Shown one piece after another: positions 1-11,755 of a stretch of DNA of 64,000 bases. How positions within the stretch are numbered: the stretch's first letter is position 1; each line of letters opens with the position of its first letter. This DNA is from Inonotus obliquus (Eukaryota > Basidiomycota > Agaricomycetes > Hymenochaetales > Hymenochaetaceae), in NCBI GenBank assembly GCA_032164295.1, contig JAJHTX010000013.1:186001-250000 (forward strand), read 5' to 3'. The notes under the pieces were generated by a model. That model saw only the letters and a list, made by a program, of their open reading frames with translations, did not search any database and was not told the DNA's origin. The position numbers were made by a program, and so were the translations under genes.

Positions 1-739
1 GTTCGACGAGTGATGCAGACGAATCCGTATAACTTATTGTGATTTCCTCGCCAGCAGAGATGTTGCGCTTCGCGTAAAGAGTCATCACAGCTGTTTCTGG
101 ATCAAACTCCCTTCCCGCGTTCGAACTGCAACTGTAAGGACGCATTACTGTAAAGGATACACTTGAAAAAGTGCATGAAATGAGGACGCACTCATGATTC
201 GCGTATGACATAATCAGACAGATGGCACCGTAGCTATCACATATCGAAGCCCCCGGGAAGGATGCGCGGAGGCAATTGGTTCGCTGTATGCCGCTAATCG
301 GGCCGCATAAATCCAATGGCCAGCAATTATGTAGCTGAACCAACTTTTCTCTGTCTTCCTGCTCGAGCCAGTATAATTACTGGAGCAAGGTCTGGTCCGA
401 AAGAAGGTAGGGACTGCCTTGGACTGGGGCCGATTGTACTTTGGGTGCCAAGAAGATCGGTCGTTCACGAACGATGACATCGTTCTGCTTGATGTCCCGT
501 GTCGCAAAGAGACCTCGTCCCTTGGATGGAACCGAGCGTATTTCGTGTAAAGGTGGAGAAGGCGTGTCGGGTGGCTCCCATCCCTTGTTCAAGGGAAAGC
601 GATTGTTGACTTCCTCGTATAGCCACCAAGCTCCAACGACGCGCTTTCGATCTGGGGTTCTGCACATACGCAGGTAGTAGTTGGTGCGCATGTCTTTGTC
701 GTGAGTTTTCAAGACTCTATCTACAGTGACAGGTGCCAT
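1..739 (-). pseudogene. SET-domain protein, broken paralogue 1 (partial)
   Basis: This is a paralogue of the SET-domain protein at 1369-2517, cut by the left window edge. Exon 1 is 192-739, the intron is 132-191 (donor GTGCGT, acceptor CAG) and exon 2 runs from 131 off the window. It shares the N-terminal block (LRMCRTPD, VVGAWW) and the GRGLFATRDI motif that opens the SET fold. Codon 121 (377-379) is TAA where the paralogues have Leu. The frame then continues open to the splice site with recognisable sequence (LYWLEQEDRE, then NHE). The substrate-site motif is also eroded: NHDDSCSPN of the paralogue is NHDCSSN here, although GEEITISY remains. I infer a recent pseudogene. A readthrough or sequencing error at the TAA is the alternative. 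Confidence 0.8.
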
Positions 740-1234
740 GACTGCAACGACGGGTGTGATCAACGAATCGAATCTCGTGGAGAGCCAGGGGAGTACGCAC
801 CAATTAGTGGGTAGAAATGACCTGGAGAGAATTCGTCGTTGTCGTCGATGAGGTTGTTCAACGTTGGTCGAATGATTGTGGAAGGTCATGCTCTGACATA
901 ACTCAAACGTGACTACAATAATATCCCTGGAGAGTCGCAGTACTAGTAGTAGCACTAGTATTAATATTGCCTTAGTTAGCTGCCGTCAAAACTCGAGAGT
1001 GCCGGCCCTAAGTCACCTAGCTGACTCAGCATGAATTATTCTCGTCTCACACCTTTAACCTCCTTCTCCTTATCCTCTTCGCCACCAGCCAAAAGAATGT
1101 TTTGCGCGTAATGCAGGGGCGCTACACAGGAGACGGACTGTTGTCTGGTCGTGGTGGTCGCGTTATTGTGACTGCTGGCTTCACTTCGTATGCCACTGAC
1201 AATACTAGTATAACTAAGGAAATTCCATATCTCA

Positions 1235-1242
1235 TATAAAAA
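1235..1242 (+). promoter_or_regulatory. TATA box of SET gene 2
   Basis: A TATAAAAA element lies 127 nt upstream of the ATG at 1369 and is followed by a pyrimidine-rich leader. Position and sequence fit a core promoter. Transcription is not shown. Confidence 0.55.
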
Positions 1243-1368
1243 GGGAGAGAGTAGGTCACGTTTGACTTCTGTCAGTGCTTACTTCGTTCCCCAAACGTTT
1301 TCAAGTAACAATCCTCGTTCCCAATCCTTCACACGACACGTTTAATCCTTAACCGACACCATTGCAGA

Positions 1369-2517
1369 ATGTCGGACACGACCCCGGATAGAGTCCTCAA
1401 GTTATGGCATCCATTCCTGCACACCAATACTTACCTGCGTATGTGCAGAACCCCGGATCAGAAGCGCGTCGTCGGAGCTTGGTGGTTCTATGAGGAAGTC
1501 CACAATCGCTTTCCTTTGAACAAAGGCTGGGAGCCACCCGACACGCCTTCTCCACCTTTACACGAAATACGACAGGTGCCATCCAAGGGACGAGGTCTAT
1601 TCGCGACACGGGACATCAAGCAAAGCAGCGTAATCGCTTGCGAGAGGCCGATTCTCCTCGCTCCCAGACTGGTCGTAGGATTCCGTGGATACGAGATGAT
1701 GAATATGGACAAGAATATGCTCCAGTTGTTGTACTGGCTCGAGCAGGAAGATCGGGAAAAAGTAGTTCAGCTACATAATTGCAAGTCTCTGGATGAATCT
1801 GGACCACTCAGTGGCATACAGCAGACCAACGCGATTCATGCGCACTTTCCGGGTGCTGCGTTATGTGAGGACTATTGTGCCATCTGCCTGATAATCTCAT
1901 ACGTGAACCATGAGTGAGTCTCCGTCCATGTGTTGCAACTGTCTCCATTAACGATCAGTGATAGCTGCAGCCCGAATTCAAAGTGGGATTTTGATGAAAA
2001 AACTGTTACAATGACGCTTTCCGCGACCCGTGATATCTCCGCTGGCGAGGAGATCACATTGAGCTACATGAACGCGTATGCCCCAGCGGAATATCGTAGA
2101 AAGGAGCTCAAGCAAAAGTACGACTTCATCTGCACCTGCACGTGCTGCTCTTCCCCGGACTCTGCAGAGAGCGATCGACGCCGACGCTTTATAGAAACCA
2201 CACTCCAAAATAACACGGGGTTTCCGAAATGTGTATTTGGACGCCCATCTGCGGAGAAAACGAAGCGTAACATAGAAGTGTTGGAGCAGGTTCTTCACAT
2301 GATGGACGAAGAAGGTCTCCACGGGGATCGTTCTATTCTCGTGCGGAATTTGGCTGTCTCTTATGGTGCCTTTGGGGATCTGAACAACTTCAGGAAGTGG
2401 TGCGCTGAGGCTGCAAAGTTTAAAGATCGATCGGATACTCGTAGGGATCGGTGGCTATCTTATATCGAGAATCCGTTTTCGATTTCCGTTTGGGCAATGT
2501 TCCGTAAACGTAACTAG
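1369..2517 (+). CDS. SET-domain (SMYD-like) protein, paralogue 2
   Basis: The two-exon gene (1369-1913, 1959-2517; GTGAGT..CAG intron of 45 nt) encodes 367 aa. A split SET domain spans roughly residues 65-218. It shows GRGLFATRDI (74-83), the AdoMet/substrate motif NHDDSCSPN (180-188, spanning the intron) and GEEITLSY (211-218). A post-SET-like Cys cluster CTCTCC (240-245) and a helical C-terminal region follow. These are the canonical features of SET protein lysine methyltransferases of the SMYD/SET5 type, and all key residues seem present. The substrate is unknown. The start is the first ATG after a TTGCAG that may end a 5'-UTR intron. It is the only one of two left-end SET copies that is intact, and it is divergent from the broken copy at 1-739. 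Confidence 0.85.
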
Positions 2518-3262
2518 CTTCAGGATAATGACTTTTTTTTGTCGCGTCTCGAGCTCAGGCGTACGAATACATTTCTCGTCTCTCTGTATAGTACTACTTT
2601 GACAGTATAGAAGAAGACTTATCATTCTATTCTCATTGCTTGAACGCGTTGTCACTATCGCCAACTCAAGCACCGGTAGTCGCGAGTGTAGATCCCGCCG
2701 GCCCGGTAGGTGCCACAACAGTTCCGCCTCGGAAGACCATTTCAAATCAGAGCCTCAGAGCCCATTTGCACAAAGGGAATATGTTCTGGTGGCCATTTAA
2801 GTTACAATAGCGCGCAAAATGTGTCTCAGCTTGATACAACATGCATTCTCGGAGATACTATCGCAGCTATCTGGTACTTTTGCGGTGCTTTGGATTTAAG
2901 AAAGAAAGTACTATAGATGACCAGGTCCGACATCGTCGCTGGTACGGCGGCGTTTAGAAGAGATGACAAGACAAGATCAATCCTATGGAGCACTCTCCGC
3001 TACAATACAATCTTTACGCTGAGGCTCACTCGAGTGACTCAACATCATGTTATGAACAAGAGAGCAATTGCATTCTACATTCTCTATGAAAATTCTACGG
3101 CCACACTATTACACAGCACGTCAATAACAAAAGTGGAAAAGCAAGAAAAGGGACAACAATAAATAAAAAATGCAAGATTATGAGCCACTAACATTGCGGA
3201 AGAGGAAACTTGAATATCAGCGAAAAGGTATAAATGAAGATGGTGTGAGGTCAAATCTAAAA
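2518..3262. other. Intergenic, no gene seen
   Basis: This is 745 bp between the SET gene and the 3' end of the zinc-finger-like gene. It contains only short open frames without recognisable sequence. The two flanking genes converge here, so both 3' UTRs and terminators should lie in it. Confidence 0.5.
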
Positions 3263-5127
3263 CTACAACGAACGCCTTCGTTTTATGTCTCTACTGGAGC
3301 CCTGTACGAACTCCGCTCGCTCCTCTACTGCGGGTCGTACCCTCTTCGGCCCCTCTACCAGCTTCAACTCCTGAGGCTCCTCCACTACTTTCCCCTTCGC
3401 CTCACTCAGTATACTTGCCTCCAGCACCCTCTCCTCCGCCTCTGTCTCCTGCTCCCACGCCGCTTTCGCTTCCTCCGCTTTCCTCCTCAGGAAAGCTTGA
3501 TGTCGCTCCGAGCCTTCATGACGCCCCTTATTCCCCCTCTGGTTGTTGCGGCTGTTGGTCCCGCCGCATTCGCACAGAAATGAGTTTATCTTCAATTCCG
3601 TGTAGAGGATGTGCCTTAACAGGCCACCAAACAGAGTGGGTTTTTCACCGCACCATGGACACGCGGCCTCAAAATTGCCTTCACGAGACTCGCGTTCGTA
3701 GTACCCGAGCTCCTCGAGGTGGATAGCAAAATGGCTGCGGACCACCTTGTCATTCTTCGGGAGCTCTTGGTTGCACACGACTTCGGCACCGTCCTTCATC
3801 ATTTTGAACTTGCAGTAGCCCGCATCGCCGACTAGCTCGCAGCACGAGACGTCGGTGACAGTCTCAGACTTGACGCGGAAGGTACCTCCGCGTCGGGCGG
3901 ACTCTCGCACGTCCATCACGAAGAACTTCGTGTTGCTGCGCTCTCTCGTCGCGATAGGCGGCCTTACAACACTTCGCTTGGTGATCCTCCTCCTACGCCT
4001 AGTTGATGAGGCGTCGGCTGGGGCTGGAGGGAGGGGGTCGGCTGAGGCTGGGGCTGGGGCTGGGGCTGGAGGAAGAGTGTCCGCGTCCTGCTGTCGAGGA
4101 AGCTCAGACTTGGATGGACGCGGAGCAGAGCTTGACGCAATGGAAGATGGAGTGGATAGAATAATCGGAAAGCTCTGATCAAAGGACTCCGGAGCTTTGG
4201 GAGATGGAGCCCTCCGTGAAGCCGAGATGTCCCTGTTGGTCGCATCTCCGAGCGCCACCCTCGGAGGTTCGTCACTCCGTTCATCTGCGGGCGTGGCCGG
4301 GCCAGATGGCGATGCATCTCGGCTTGTTAAGCGTGATTGCAAAAGAGAGCTGAGCACATATATGTAAGCTAAGTGATAGTTTGGATAGGATTTTTTATAA
4401 ACTCACGGAGGTGCCGAGTGGCTTGGCCCGACTGTATACATGCGTGCAAACGAGCCAGCCGGATTGTCAAGAGGTTCTAACGCCTCCAGACTCGAACCAG
4501 TTCCGCGGTGCGTATTCGGAACAAAGAAATGATTGGGCATGGACTCAACGTACGAGGAAGTATAGTTGGAACTGGACGGTGGCCGTGGAAGATGTGTGGA
4601 CGGCGACGAGTGTAATAAGATTCCCAGATCTTTCCAATCAATCTGTACAGGGCTTGTGAAGTTGGGAAGGGACAGTTGGGTAGTATAAGGTGTGGCTGAG
4701 AGTGACTCCTCAACCGCTGTGTTGCTGGATGTTCATTAACAGGCATCAGCTCAACGGTCAGACAAAGGAATACACGGAAGGACGAACTTTTCCTGTGAGA
4801 CGTTAACGTCTCTTTCCTCTGAGGCGGGTGGGACTCCGAAATCAAAGTCATCCAAATTATCCACACTGCCATTAAAGTTGACCCAGGAGAAACCGCGGAG
4901 GGACGGTGGTTGGTCAGGCTCGACGTGCCCATCGTTGGATGAATCCAATTGTCCCCACGTCTGGGTCATTGCGTTCATATCATAGCTGGCAAGCAGTAAG
5001 TAAGGGAGAGAAGGATGATATGAACACCAGATGAACGAGGTACTCACTTGAATGACGGATCCGCGAGCAGTTCGTCTATGTTGAGATCCGGGGGTAGATA
5101 ATATTCGTGGCCGGATTCGCTGGACAT
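3263..5127 (-). CDS. Zinc-finger-like protein, 4 exons, unknown role
   Basis: Exons 5048-5127, 4776-4985, 4407-4724 and 3263-4349 join in frame at every GT..AG junction and give 564 aa. The first half is Ser/Pro-rich and disordered, including an Ala-Pro run near residues 298-313 and a basic NLS-like cluster (RRRRITKR, about 320-328). From residue 346 the sequence is ordered. A Cys382-Cys395-His409-His413 group is followed by CPWC (433-436) with His449, and then CEC (462-464) with His480/His486. The C-terminus is a charged helix. The spacing resembles degenerate C2H2 zinc fingers, so a nuclear DNA/RNA-binding role is plausible but inferred. I do not recognise a named family. The start was chosen because it is the first ATG giving an open, spliceable exon. 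Confidence 0.72.
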
Positions 5128-6923
5128 TGTTATACTATGAGATGGATGGTAGATATATTCGTGTGAGGGATGTGGAAAAGCGCGGAAGTTGTGGTTGGAA
5201 GTCAAGTTGGTGTGGATGAAGAGAGAAAGAAATTGTGTGGATTTAAAGAAATTGTCTGTGGCTTACCTCCCAGAAAAGTCTACTGATTCTCGCGCTTTGA
5301 CAGTGGCTTTGGCACTCGCTCAAGTCCAGCATTCGGATCGGCGTCTGCGTGTGAGTTCATGACATTATACAGCCTGGCGAGTCCGCTACTCACATACGGA
5401 GCATCGTATATTAGCGTATTTTCATTGAATCTTGTCCAAACTGTCTGGACCTTGAATCAAAGGCAGTAGGCCTCATCACTTTATTACTGAGGCCGTCTAT
5501 CATCAGACACTTGATGCCTGAGTCTCTCGACGATCCGAAAAACATACAAATAAGTAGAGGAAGCACGCATCAGGATGAAGATAGATGCTCACCACCAATA
5601 ATTGGAATTTCCGATTTCCTTCGCATTGAATTTGCTTCTTGAGAACATCGACAGTGGATATTGAGAACGCCTGGTTCTTATAAGAAAGCAGTGAACACCG
5701 CCGCCTTGGTTCGGCTTATTCTATCCTGGATAATGTGCCGCCTACCTCGTCGTTTCTAAGTTGCGGAGGGGATACACCAGAGCATGGGAACGGCGTCTTG
5801 ACCGCAGTACAAACATCTTGCATAATTGCATGGGCGTTTTCGCAACCCACATGAACCGCAGGGTTGACCGACTTTCTCTGAAGATAGAAAATAACCCATT
5901 CTCGAGATTGTATCGTGTTCGTTGGGTTCTTATAGTCATCCAGATTATCCATGCCTTTCACCTGCCGATGCTTCAAACTGAGGAAGCTATGCAACTATCG
6001 GCGAAGCTGGACTTCAGGCTTCGTATTCCAGCCACTGCGGAGAGTGAAATCTGCGAAAATCTATTAATGCCGCTTGATCAAACAAGATAGACTTCATTTC
6101 ACCTGCTCCGCAAAGAAAGGTATACAACGACACAGCATGACTTTGTATAGATCCGACAGGAGGGTTCAACCCTTGAAGGTGCACTAGTTACTCGCGGGGG
6201 ATATTTCATTGGCAGAATAAATTCCCCGGGACAGGCTAACGGTCATCGAGACAGTGTGTAAGTCACTCTCAACAATGCAAATACTGGTACTCAGAAGGTG
6301 GTTGACTCACTGCCAATCACCAGAGATACGGGGCTTCACGACAGCCTTGACGTCAAATAAACAATTACGATGAAATGGTTGAAAAATATAGGTGCTGCCA
6401 CGTTGTACCGTCACCCCCAACGACATCGCGGTATACTAGGTATCGCGAGTCGCGCGAGCCTGCCAAGGACTGAGGATTGCATATCTAGCTGCGAAGTGAT
6501 TCATCACTTCAGAAATAGACCGTGAGTGTCTGCTGTTTGTTTGATAGACTGTCGATTAGATTGGACAAGAGGGCTTCATAGAGGCATGGAAATTGAAATG
6601 CATGTATAGAAGTTGAGAACAGTATTGGGTGAAAGCGCAATCATTGAGGACTCACGTTGAAATCGTGAATTCATCGGCCATCGCATTAGTGTTGATGGAT
6701 TATTGAGACAGTTCAAGAAGTATGAGCACACAACAGAAGGTACGACACATATGATAGCAAGCGATATCAACAAGTACTCCGAGTCTGTAGAAGGGACCTA
6801 TTCCCAAAAGTCATAACCGCTGACCCACCTCGCCTCCAATACGATGAACCATGGGAGTCTACCGACGCCTGGGAACTCTATCTCTTGCATGGTGCAAGGG
6901 AAGACTAAAGGTTCGGGAAAGTT
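5128..6923. other. Gene-poor stretch, possible relic
   Basis: No convincing gene is seen in 1.8 kb. A short minus-strand frame near 5716-5994 reads MDNLDDY, close to VDNLDDFDF in exon 2 of the neighbouring zinc-finger-like gene. The DNA around 5930-5960 also resembles 4845-4870. This may be a decayed partial duplicate of that gene's 5' half. The match is short and could be chance. Confidence 0.3.
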
Positions 6924-8045
6924 TCATTCGCAGGCGCTGTTGAGGAACTTTAATAGTTCCTCACGGCTTGCGTCTCTCGCGCGATCGTCGGCGGTCTTGT
7001 GAACTTTCATCTTGATCTGTAATAATTATGTAGCGAAACACGAAGGGGTCTTCAGTAAAAGAAATATTCCAACGATAGTTGGCAATGTCTAACCTTCTTG
7101 CCGGTCAAAATACTCCTTCTTTCTGGAGATCGGCTCCTTTCCCGCCTTTCCTTCTCTTTCCGACGACTACGATTGTTCTTCCTACTGTCTTTATCCTTGG
7201 GTATGCGGTGATGGTCCACTGAACGCGAATGTGACGCTGAAGAGGATGGGGAGCGTCTATGGTGAGTAGAACGCGTACTTTTATGACGAGAGCGACGGCG
7301 GGACGAAGGCGGGGAAAAGGTCTGAGAGGAAGGCGAGGAAGAACGGGACCGCGATCGGTGCTTGCTAGATTTACGCTTTTTCCGCTTGAAGGCAGAGGTA
7401 AGAAAAAATAAGACACTGAAGGACTGATCTCACATCATGGCGCTCATTCAAAGGCGAAACACCAAGCTTCCGTTGGCTACTCTTAGCTGGAGAAGAATAG
7501 CTGCCTGTACCCGGGGTTGCACGGTCCTAATATGCAACGTCCCGTGCATGAACCCAGTCAAATCCGTACAGATATTAGCCGACGGCATGGAAGAGCATAA
7601 TAAGGTAATACCTACCACCGAACGTCCACGCCCTGGGTCACCTACGTCCCATCTCGTCCGCTTTGAGTGTTCGGACTTCGAAGCACCGTTTCTATGCCTC
7701 TTGCCCTCGTCTGTGTCACTGTATTTTTCTTTATCATGCCTACGTTCGCGGTCGAGTGATCCGTGATCTTTTCTACGAGAACGTGATCGGCTTCGGCCTG
7801 CAGCACCATTAAGGTTCGGCGAGTTCATTTGGGATAAAGTATTTGTGAAGTGCCATTTTGTGTAGATTAAATGGCATCCCCAGACCATCGCGTTTTAGTC
7901 GCGCCGTGCAAGCGATCGGCCAGGGTGAGACGAAACAGAGGTCAGGCGAAGAACATACAGAGTCAATAGTGTCATTCTCACCGCTTCGGCGGGCCCTATG
8001 TCTATCTCGTTCGTAGCGGTCATAGTCGCAGTCCTCGGTGGTCAT
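6924..8045 (-). CDS. RS-rich nuclear protein, probable RNA processing
   Basis: The five-exon model 7982-8045, 7612-7797, 7434-7486, 7094-7384, 6924-7016 keeps frame throughout and gives 228 aa. The protein is a chain of Arg-Ser, Arg-Asp and Lys-rich segments (RSRSRSRRK, SRRRSRHKS). It ends in an ordered tail that contains LTGKKIKMKVHK and closes with LLKFLNSACE. RS domains are typical of nuclear speckle and splicing proteins; the ordered C-terminal tail suggests a conserved fungal family that I cannot name safely. Intron 1 is long (184 nt). An alternative start at 7828 (MNSPNLNG) would skip exon 1 and retain part of that intron. The divergent neighbour is an RRM protein. Confidence 0.68.
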
Positions 8046-8212
8046 GGGTGTTCTAAGAAAAGGTGTGGGCGCTGTGTTCCTTCCTTCACAGCGCAACGTG
8101 ACTGGAACCAGTGGCAAGTACATACATGTATTTTATTACCTAAGCTCCAATCACCGCGCCCCAACCCGCAAATACCTTTTTTTCTATCGTATCGTTAGCC
8201 ACGACGACGACG
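8046..8212. promoter_or_regulatory. Shared bidirectional promoter region
   Basis: Only 167 bp separate the two start codons of the RS-rich gene (minus) and the RBM18-like gene (plus). Both 5' leaders and core promoters must fit here unless a start is misplaced. No clear TATA box is seen. Co-expression of two RNA-processing genes is an inference. Confidence 0.5.
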
Positions 8213-9295
8213 ATGTCAACGCTTTCCGAAACACCAGGGGCAGGCCCTAGTAAATCTTCATCTTCATCTTCGACTACAGCTCTCCTGTATACCCCCGAGA
8301 AATCAGTCAGCCCGCCAGCAACGATTGATCCTGTGCCCGCGCGAGAGCTGAGCAAGTACAGACTCTATGTGGGGAACCTGCACCCCAGCGTAGACGAGTG
8401 AGTAGCCCTTTCATCCTGTCATTTTATCTTTCCTTCCCGAAAGATCGGTGTGCCTGACGACTAGTTGAACGAGGGAGTGGTTGGGTCAGAATCATAACTC
8501 ATGGACGGACAGGGTAATCTGACGCTTGCCCTAGGTACGCATTCCTACAGGTATTCAAGAAATTCGGTACAATAGCGAAGCTAGACTTCCTCTTCCACAA
8601 GTCTGGACCCAGTAAAGGCAAGCCGCGAGGGTATGCGTTTGTGGAATACAAGGATAAAGAGGTGCGTCACTAAACATCTACTTGAGGTTGGGAAACTAAG
8701 GTTTTATTCCTTTCATTGTCACAGGATGCTTTGAAAGCTCTTGTCAATGCTCACGACAAGCTCCTACGTGGACGGAAGCTGGTAGTGACTTATGCGAACC
8801 AAGCACCGACGTATGAAGGGGCGCCATATTCCGCCTCAGGGAAACGTCGAACAGAACCCCACCGACCGACGGCGCTCTCATTGATCAAATCCTCCTCTCA
8901 TCCGGGAAAGTCAGCATAACTGTCTCGTTTACACTATTCTACCGCAGGAATTAATTTCGATTGCTGGATTTTGCAGGACTGAAGATAAGATCGCCGTCCT
9001 TGAGGCGAAGCTGCGACAAATGGAGAAACAAAACACGACATCCACTTCATCGCTACCTTCTCACCCTTCTCTACCACTCAAGCCACCTCCACCCACAACT
9101 CAACCAGCTTTTCCCGATGCTGGAAAGACATTTTTACCACAGCCTTTGGGTCAATCGAAGAAGCCAGCAGGCATAAAGGTTGGAGGGATTTTTGCTTCTG
9201 GCTTGAGTTCCTCGTTAGGGAAGAAGCCAACACTCGAAGAACTCATGAAGGCGAAGAAGAAGACCTCCTCTCAGGGTGGACTATTGAGACAATAG
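8213..9295 (+). CDS. RBM18: RBM18-like single-RRM protein
   Basis: Exons 8213-8397, 8535-8661, 8725-8909 and 8977-9295 give 271 aa in frame. The third donor is GTCAGC, weaker than the others. After a Ser-rich N-terminus an RRM spans about 49-130, with RNP2 LYVGNL (51-56) and RNP1 RGYAFVEY (93-100). The segment LDFLFHKSGPSKGKPRG is characteristic of the RBM18 family. A short helix (KIAVLEAKLRQMEK) after the RRM matches the conserved C-terminal helix of that family. The tail is Pro-rich and ends in a Lys-rich helix. It probably binds RNA in the nucleus. Its precise role is not known even for animal RBM18. Confidence 0.88.
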
Positions 9296-9599
9296 CATCG
9301 GTGGTCGGAGATTTGCTTCTCCGGGTCGAGGTTTCGCTCTGATATTAGTCTTCTGTGAATAGGAGATGGCTCACTTTGTAACAGTGCACTATATGTCGCA
9401 AACTTTGTGTCAGATTACATGCAAGACTTCTCTCAAGTGAATGGTTACTGGGTACCTGGTTGGCATTTCAAGATCGAGGAGGCCAGCTGTCAATGCGTTG
9501 GTCTTCTAAATCCGACTTGGGTAAACGGTTCGTCATACAGCTAAGAGCTTTACTATGCTACATCTCCAGTTGTGCATTATGACACTACATACGAACGTG
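9296..9599. other. Intergenic, no gene seen
   Basis: This 304-bp stretch downstream of the RBM18-like stop contains no supported feature. It presumably holds that gene's 3' UTR. Confidence 0.4.
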
Positions 9600-11194
9600 C
9601 AACACTACGATATTAATGATATTCATCATGATTAAATGGTGCGACTGTAGCCGGCTGCAAGGACCGCTTATATTCCACCTCTTCGCTAATGACCTTTCGG
9701 TTGTGTGTTCCCGCGAGATCTCCGTGCTGATTCCTTCCCTATCCAGCTTATCTATCCCGTTATCTGGAGGTTGTTGATTGTGCGCGTCATTCGCATGCTG
9801 TTCTTCATCCTCTGATGAATCTGTCCATCTCCCGCAAGTGTCCTTGGCTTTAGACGCTGGCTTACTAGTCATAATGCTTTGCTCTTGCTTGTGGCTCTCG
9901 GTTATTGTCCAACTGGACGCTCTCGGTCTTACCGAATTAGTAGCTGCAGGTACAACGCAAACCTGAGTATAAAATATTTGTGATACCAAGCGGATTGCGG
10001 ATACGAAGGTTCGTGACATGTGACTCTTGCTCGCAATGTGCTAACATTGGTCATAGAATGCTGAGTGTAAAGTGTTGGCAAGCCGGAGGATATCACCGCA
10101 CAAATCTCAGGTCGGGTGACGCTTTTCGGCTGTCTTTTTTCTCTAAGATATTCCAGAATCTATTATTAAAATGGACCGCTTTTATCAACGCTTCAGATAC
10201 GATTCATCACGCTACGACAGATTACATATATCAACCCAGGTATACCGTCCGACTATCCTCCTTGACTATAAACCTCCTCCCTTTCTAGCCCTATCTAGTT
10301 CTTGTATTTCCTTGTCGACTTGATAACTCCATCGCCGTGAAATCCTGCCTATGCGCGCGACCGTCCTTCTTTCTCATGAGTCCAATTACTGGTAGACTGA
10401 GTCGGGGACTCTGGAGTAAGTTCTTGATCCTTTCTAGGTCTAACTTTGAATCGATCACGTTGGGACGCCTCCTTCACGTTCTCAGTTCCCTCCTGTTCAG
10501 AGGGTGCGGGTGCGGGTGCGGGTGCGGGTGCAACTTCATCTTTGGCAACGGGAACTTCCTTTGCTTCATTATTACTTTCATCCACGGTCATTCCACGCCA
10601 CGGATTATGCATAATGTTCTTGAGTATCTTCAAATAGGGCCACACTGCTAATCTGGATGAGATTTCTGACAGCATCGACTTAGTCGTGATGAACTGGGTA
10701 AAGGTGATGAATATGTACTTGACAGCTGCGATACACTATATTAGCTTTCTTGCCAATTGCTTAGTACGTTCAAATGGACTATTGGAGTATACGATTGATC
10801 ATTACGCAAAGCTCTCGTTGATACGTGGCGTCATGGAGGATAACAGTTCCCACGCAATGTCAATCAGACAGATTTCGAGTCTCCGAGGGGAAATGCTGGG
10901 TGACGGAGTCTTCAAGTGTGTAAGCATTAGTTTGTTCCGATAGAAACACTCTGGTGCGTGTGATATACCGTATGCAACGCAAGGTTTAATGGAATCTTGC
11001 TTCGATTTGTGCTTGTCGCCTTGCCCAGCGGTCCCTTTACCTTCCTCTCGTTGTGAGTTGTCATTAGTACCATACATAACCGCATAATCCGAGGGAACCT
11101 GGAGGCCCAGCGGGGTAGCGATCTGTGACTCAAGAGCCTCCTCGCAAATATCATCGAATTGTATTGAATTGATTAATATTGTCGCACAAGTCAT
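9600..11194 (-). CDS. Unrecognised coding region, exon structure unresolved
   Basis: Three minus-strand open segments look coding but could not be joined with confidence. At 10806-11194 a frame starts MTCATILINS and runs to SSMTPRINE; an internal GTATAT..AAG could be an intron. At about 10330-10725 a frame reads KYIFITF, then KSMLSEISSRLAVWPYLK, then an Ala-Pro run encoded by a GGGTGC repeat, then a charged tail. At 9600-10000 a frame is Glu/Asp/Lys-rich (WTDSSEDEEQ). They may be exons of one gene on the minus strand, or one live gene plus debris. I recognise no domain. The coordinates are outer limits, not a gene model. Confidence 0.3.
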
Positions 11195-11506
11195 TTTGTT
11201 GTGTTCAAGATTTTCATTTCCCAATAATCTCATTAGACATTCGACACTCAGGCTATGCTCAGCATCAAGCCAAGCTATAAGCCTTAACAGAAATAAAGAC
11301 CAACTTTGTGTTCAAATATTTGATTACCACATTACCTTTCCGAGTCCATACGTCCCTCAGTCTATAGTCGGATCAAGTTAAATTTCACTCTCGATCGTGA
11401 GGGATAAGGACGAAGTGAAGGGGCACCCCGCCGACGAAGTTGCTCCATGCCACATCCATTATCATCCAAGCATAGCACCAAGTCTTCAAGTTCAACAAGG
11501 AAAAAA

Positions 11507-11755
11507 GATGAGCGGAAACTAAGAAAGCCTACGCCTCGCACCGAAAATCCAAACCGATCGGATATCCGAGTCACTGGCAGTGTGTCATTCGAAGAAGGCG
11601 TTCAAGAAAGCGATGATAGCGGTAAGCTAGCCTCGACAGTGAAGCATAGTATGACCTCGGGTGACTCTAAGTTCGAGGAAACGGTGAAGAGGGCTAAGAA
11701 GACCTGGGAGAGCGTATCAGGGGAAAGTAAAGTTTGCTATCCCGGTGGTCGGTGA
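11507..11755 (+). pseudogene. Cassette U0: broken member of small-gene array
   Basis: This is the leftmost cassette and the only one on the plus strand. The leader matches the other cassettes, and the start ATGAGCGGAAA equals that of U5 and U8 (MSGK). The frame stops after four codons; a one-base shift restores an open frame containing a VSFEEG motif and ending at the conserved tail CYPGGR. Upstream, the TATAAG of the other units is GATAAG. I infer a dead copy. A start further upstream (11447) in the shifted frame would give 102 aa, but it uses leader sequence that is non-coding in every sister unit. Confidence 0.6.

Noticed and set aside
4470..4500. tRNA-like B box (GGTTCGAGTC on the minus strand)
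   Set aside because: It lies inside exon 3 of the zinc-finger-like gene, with no A box or cloverleaf partner stems nearby.
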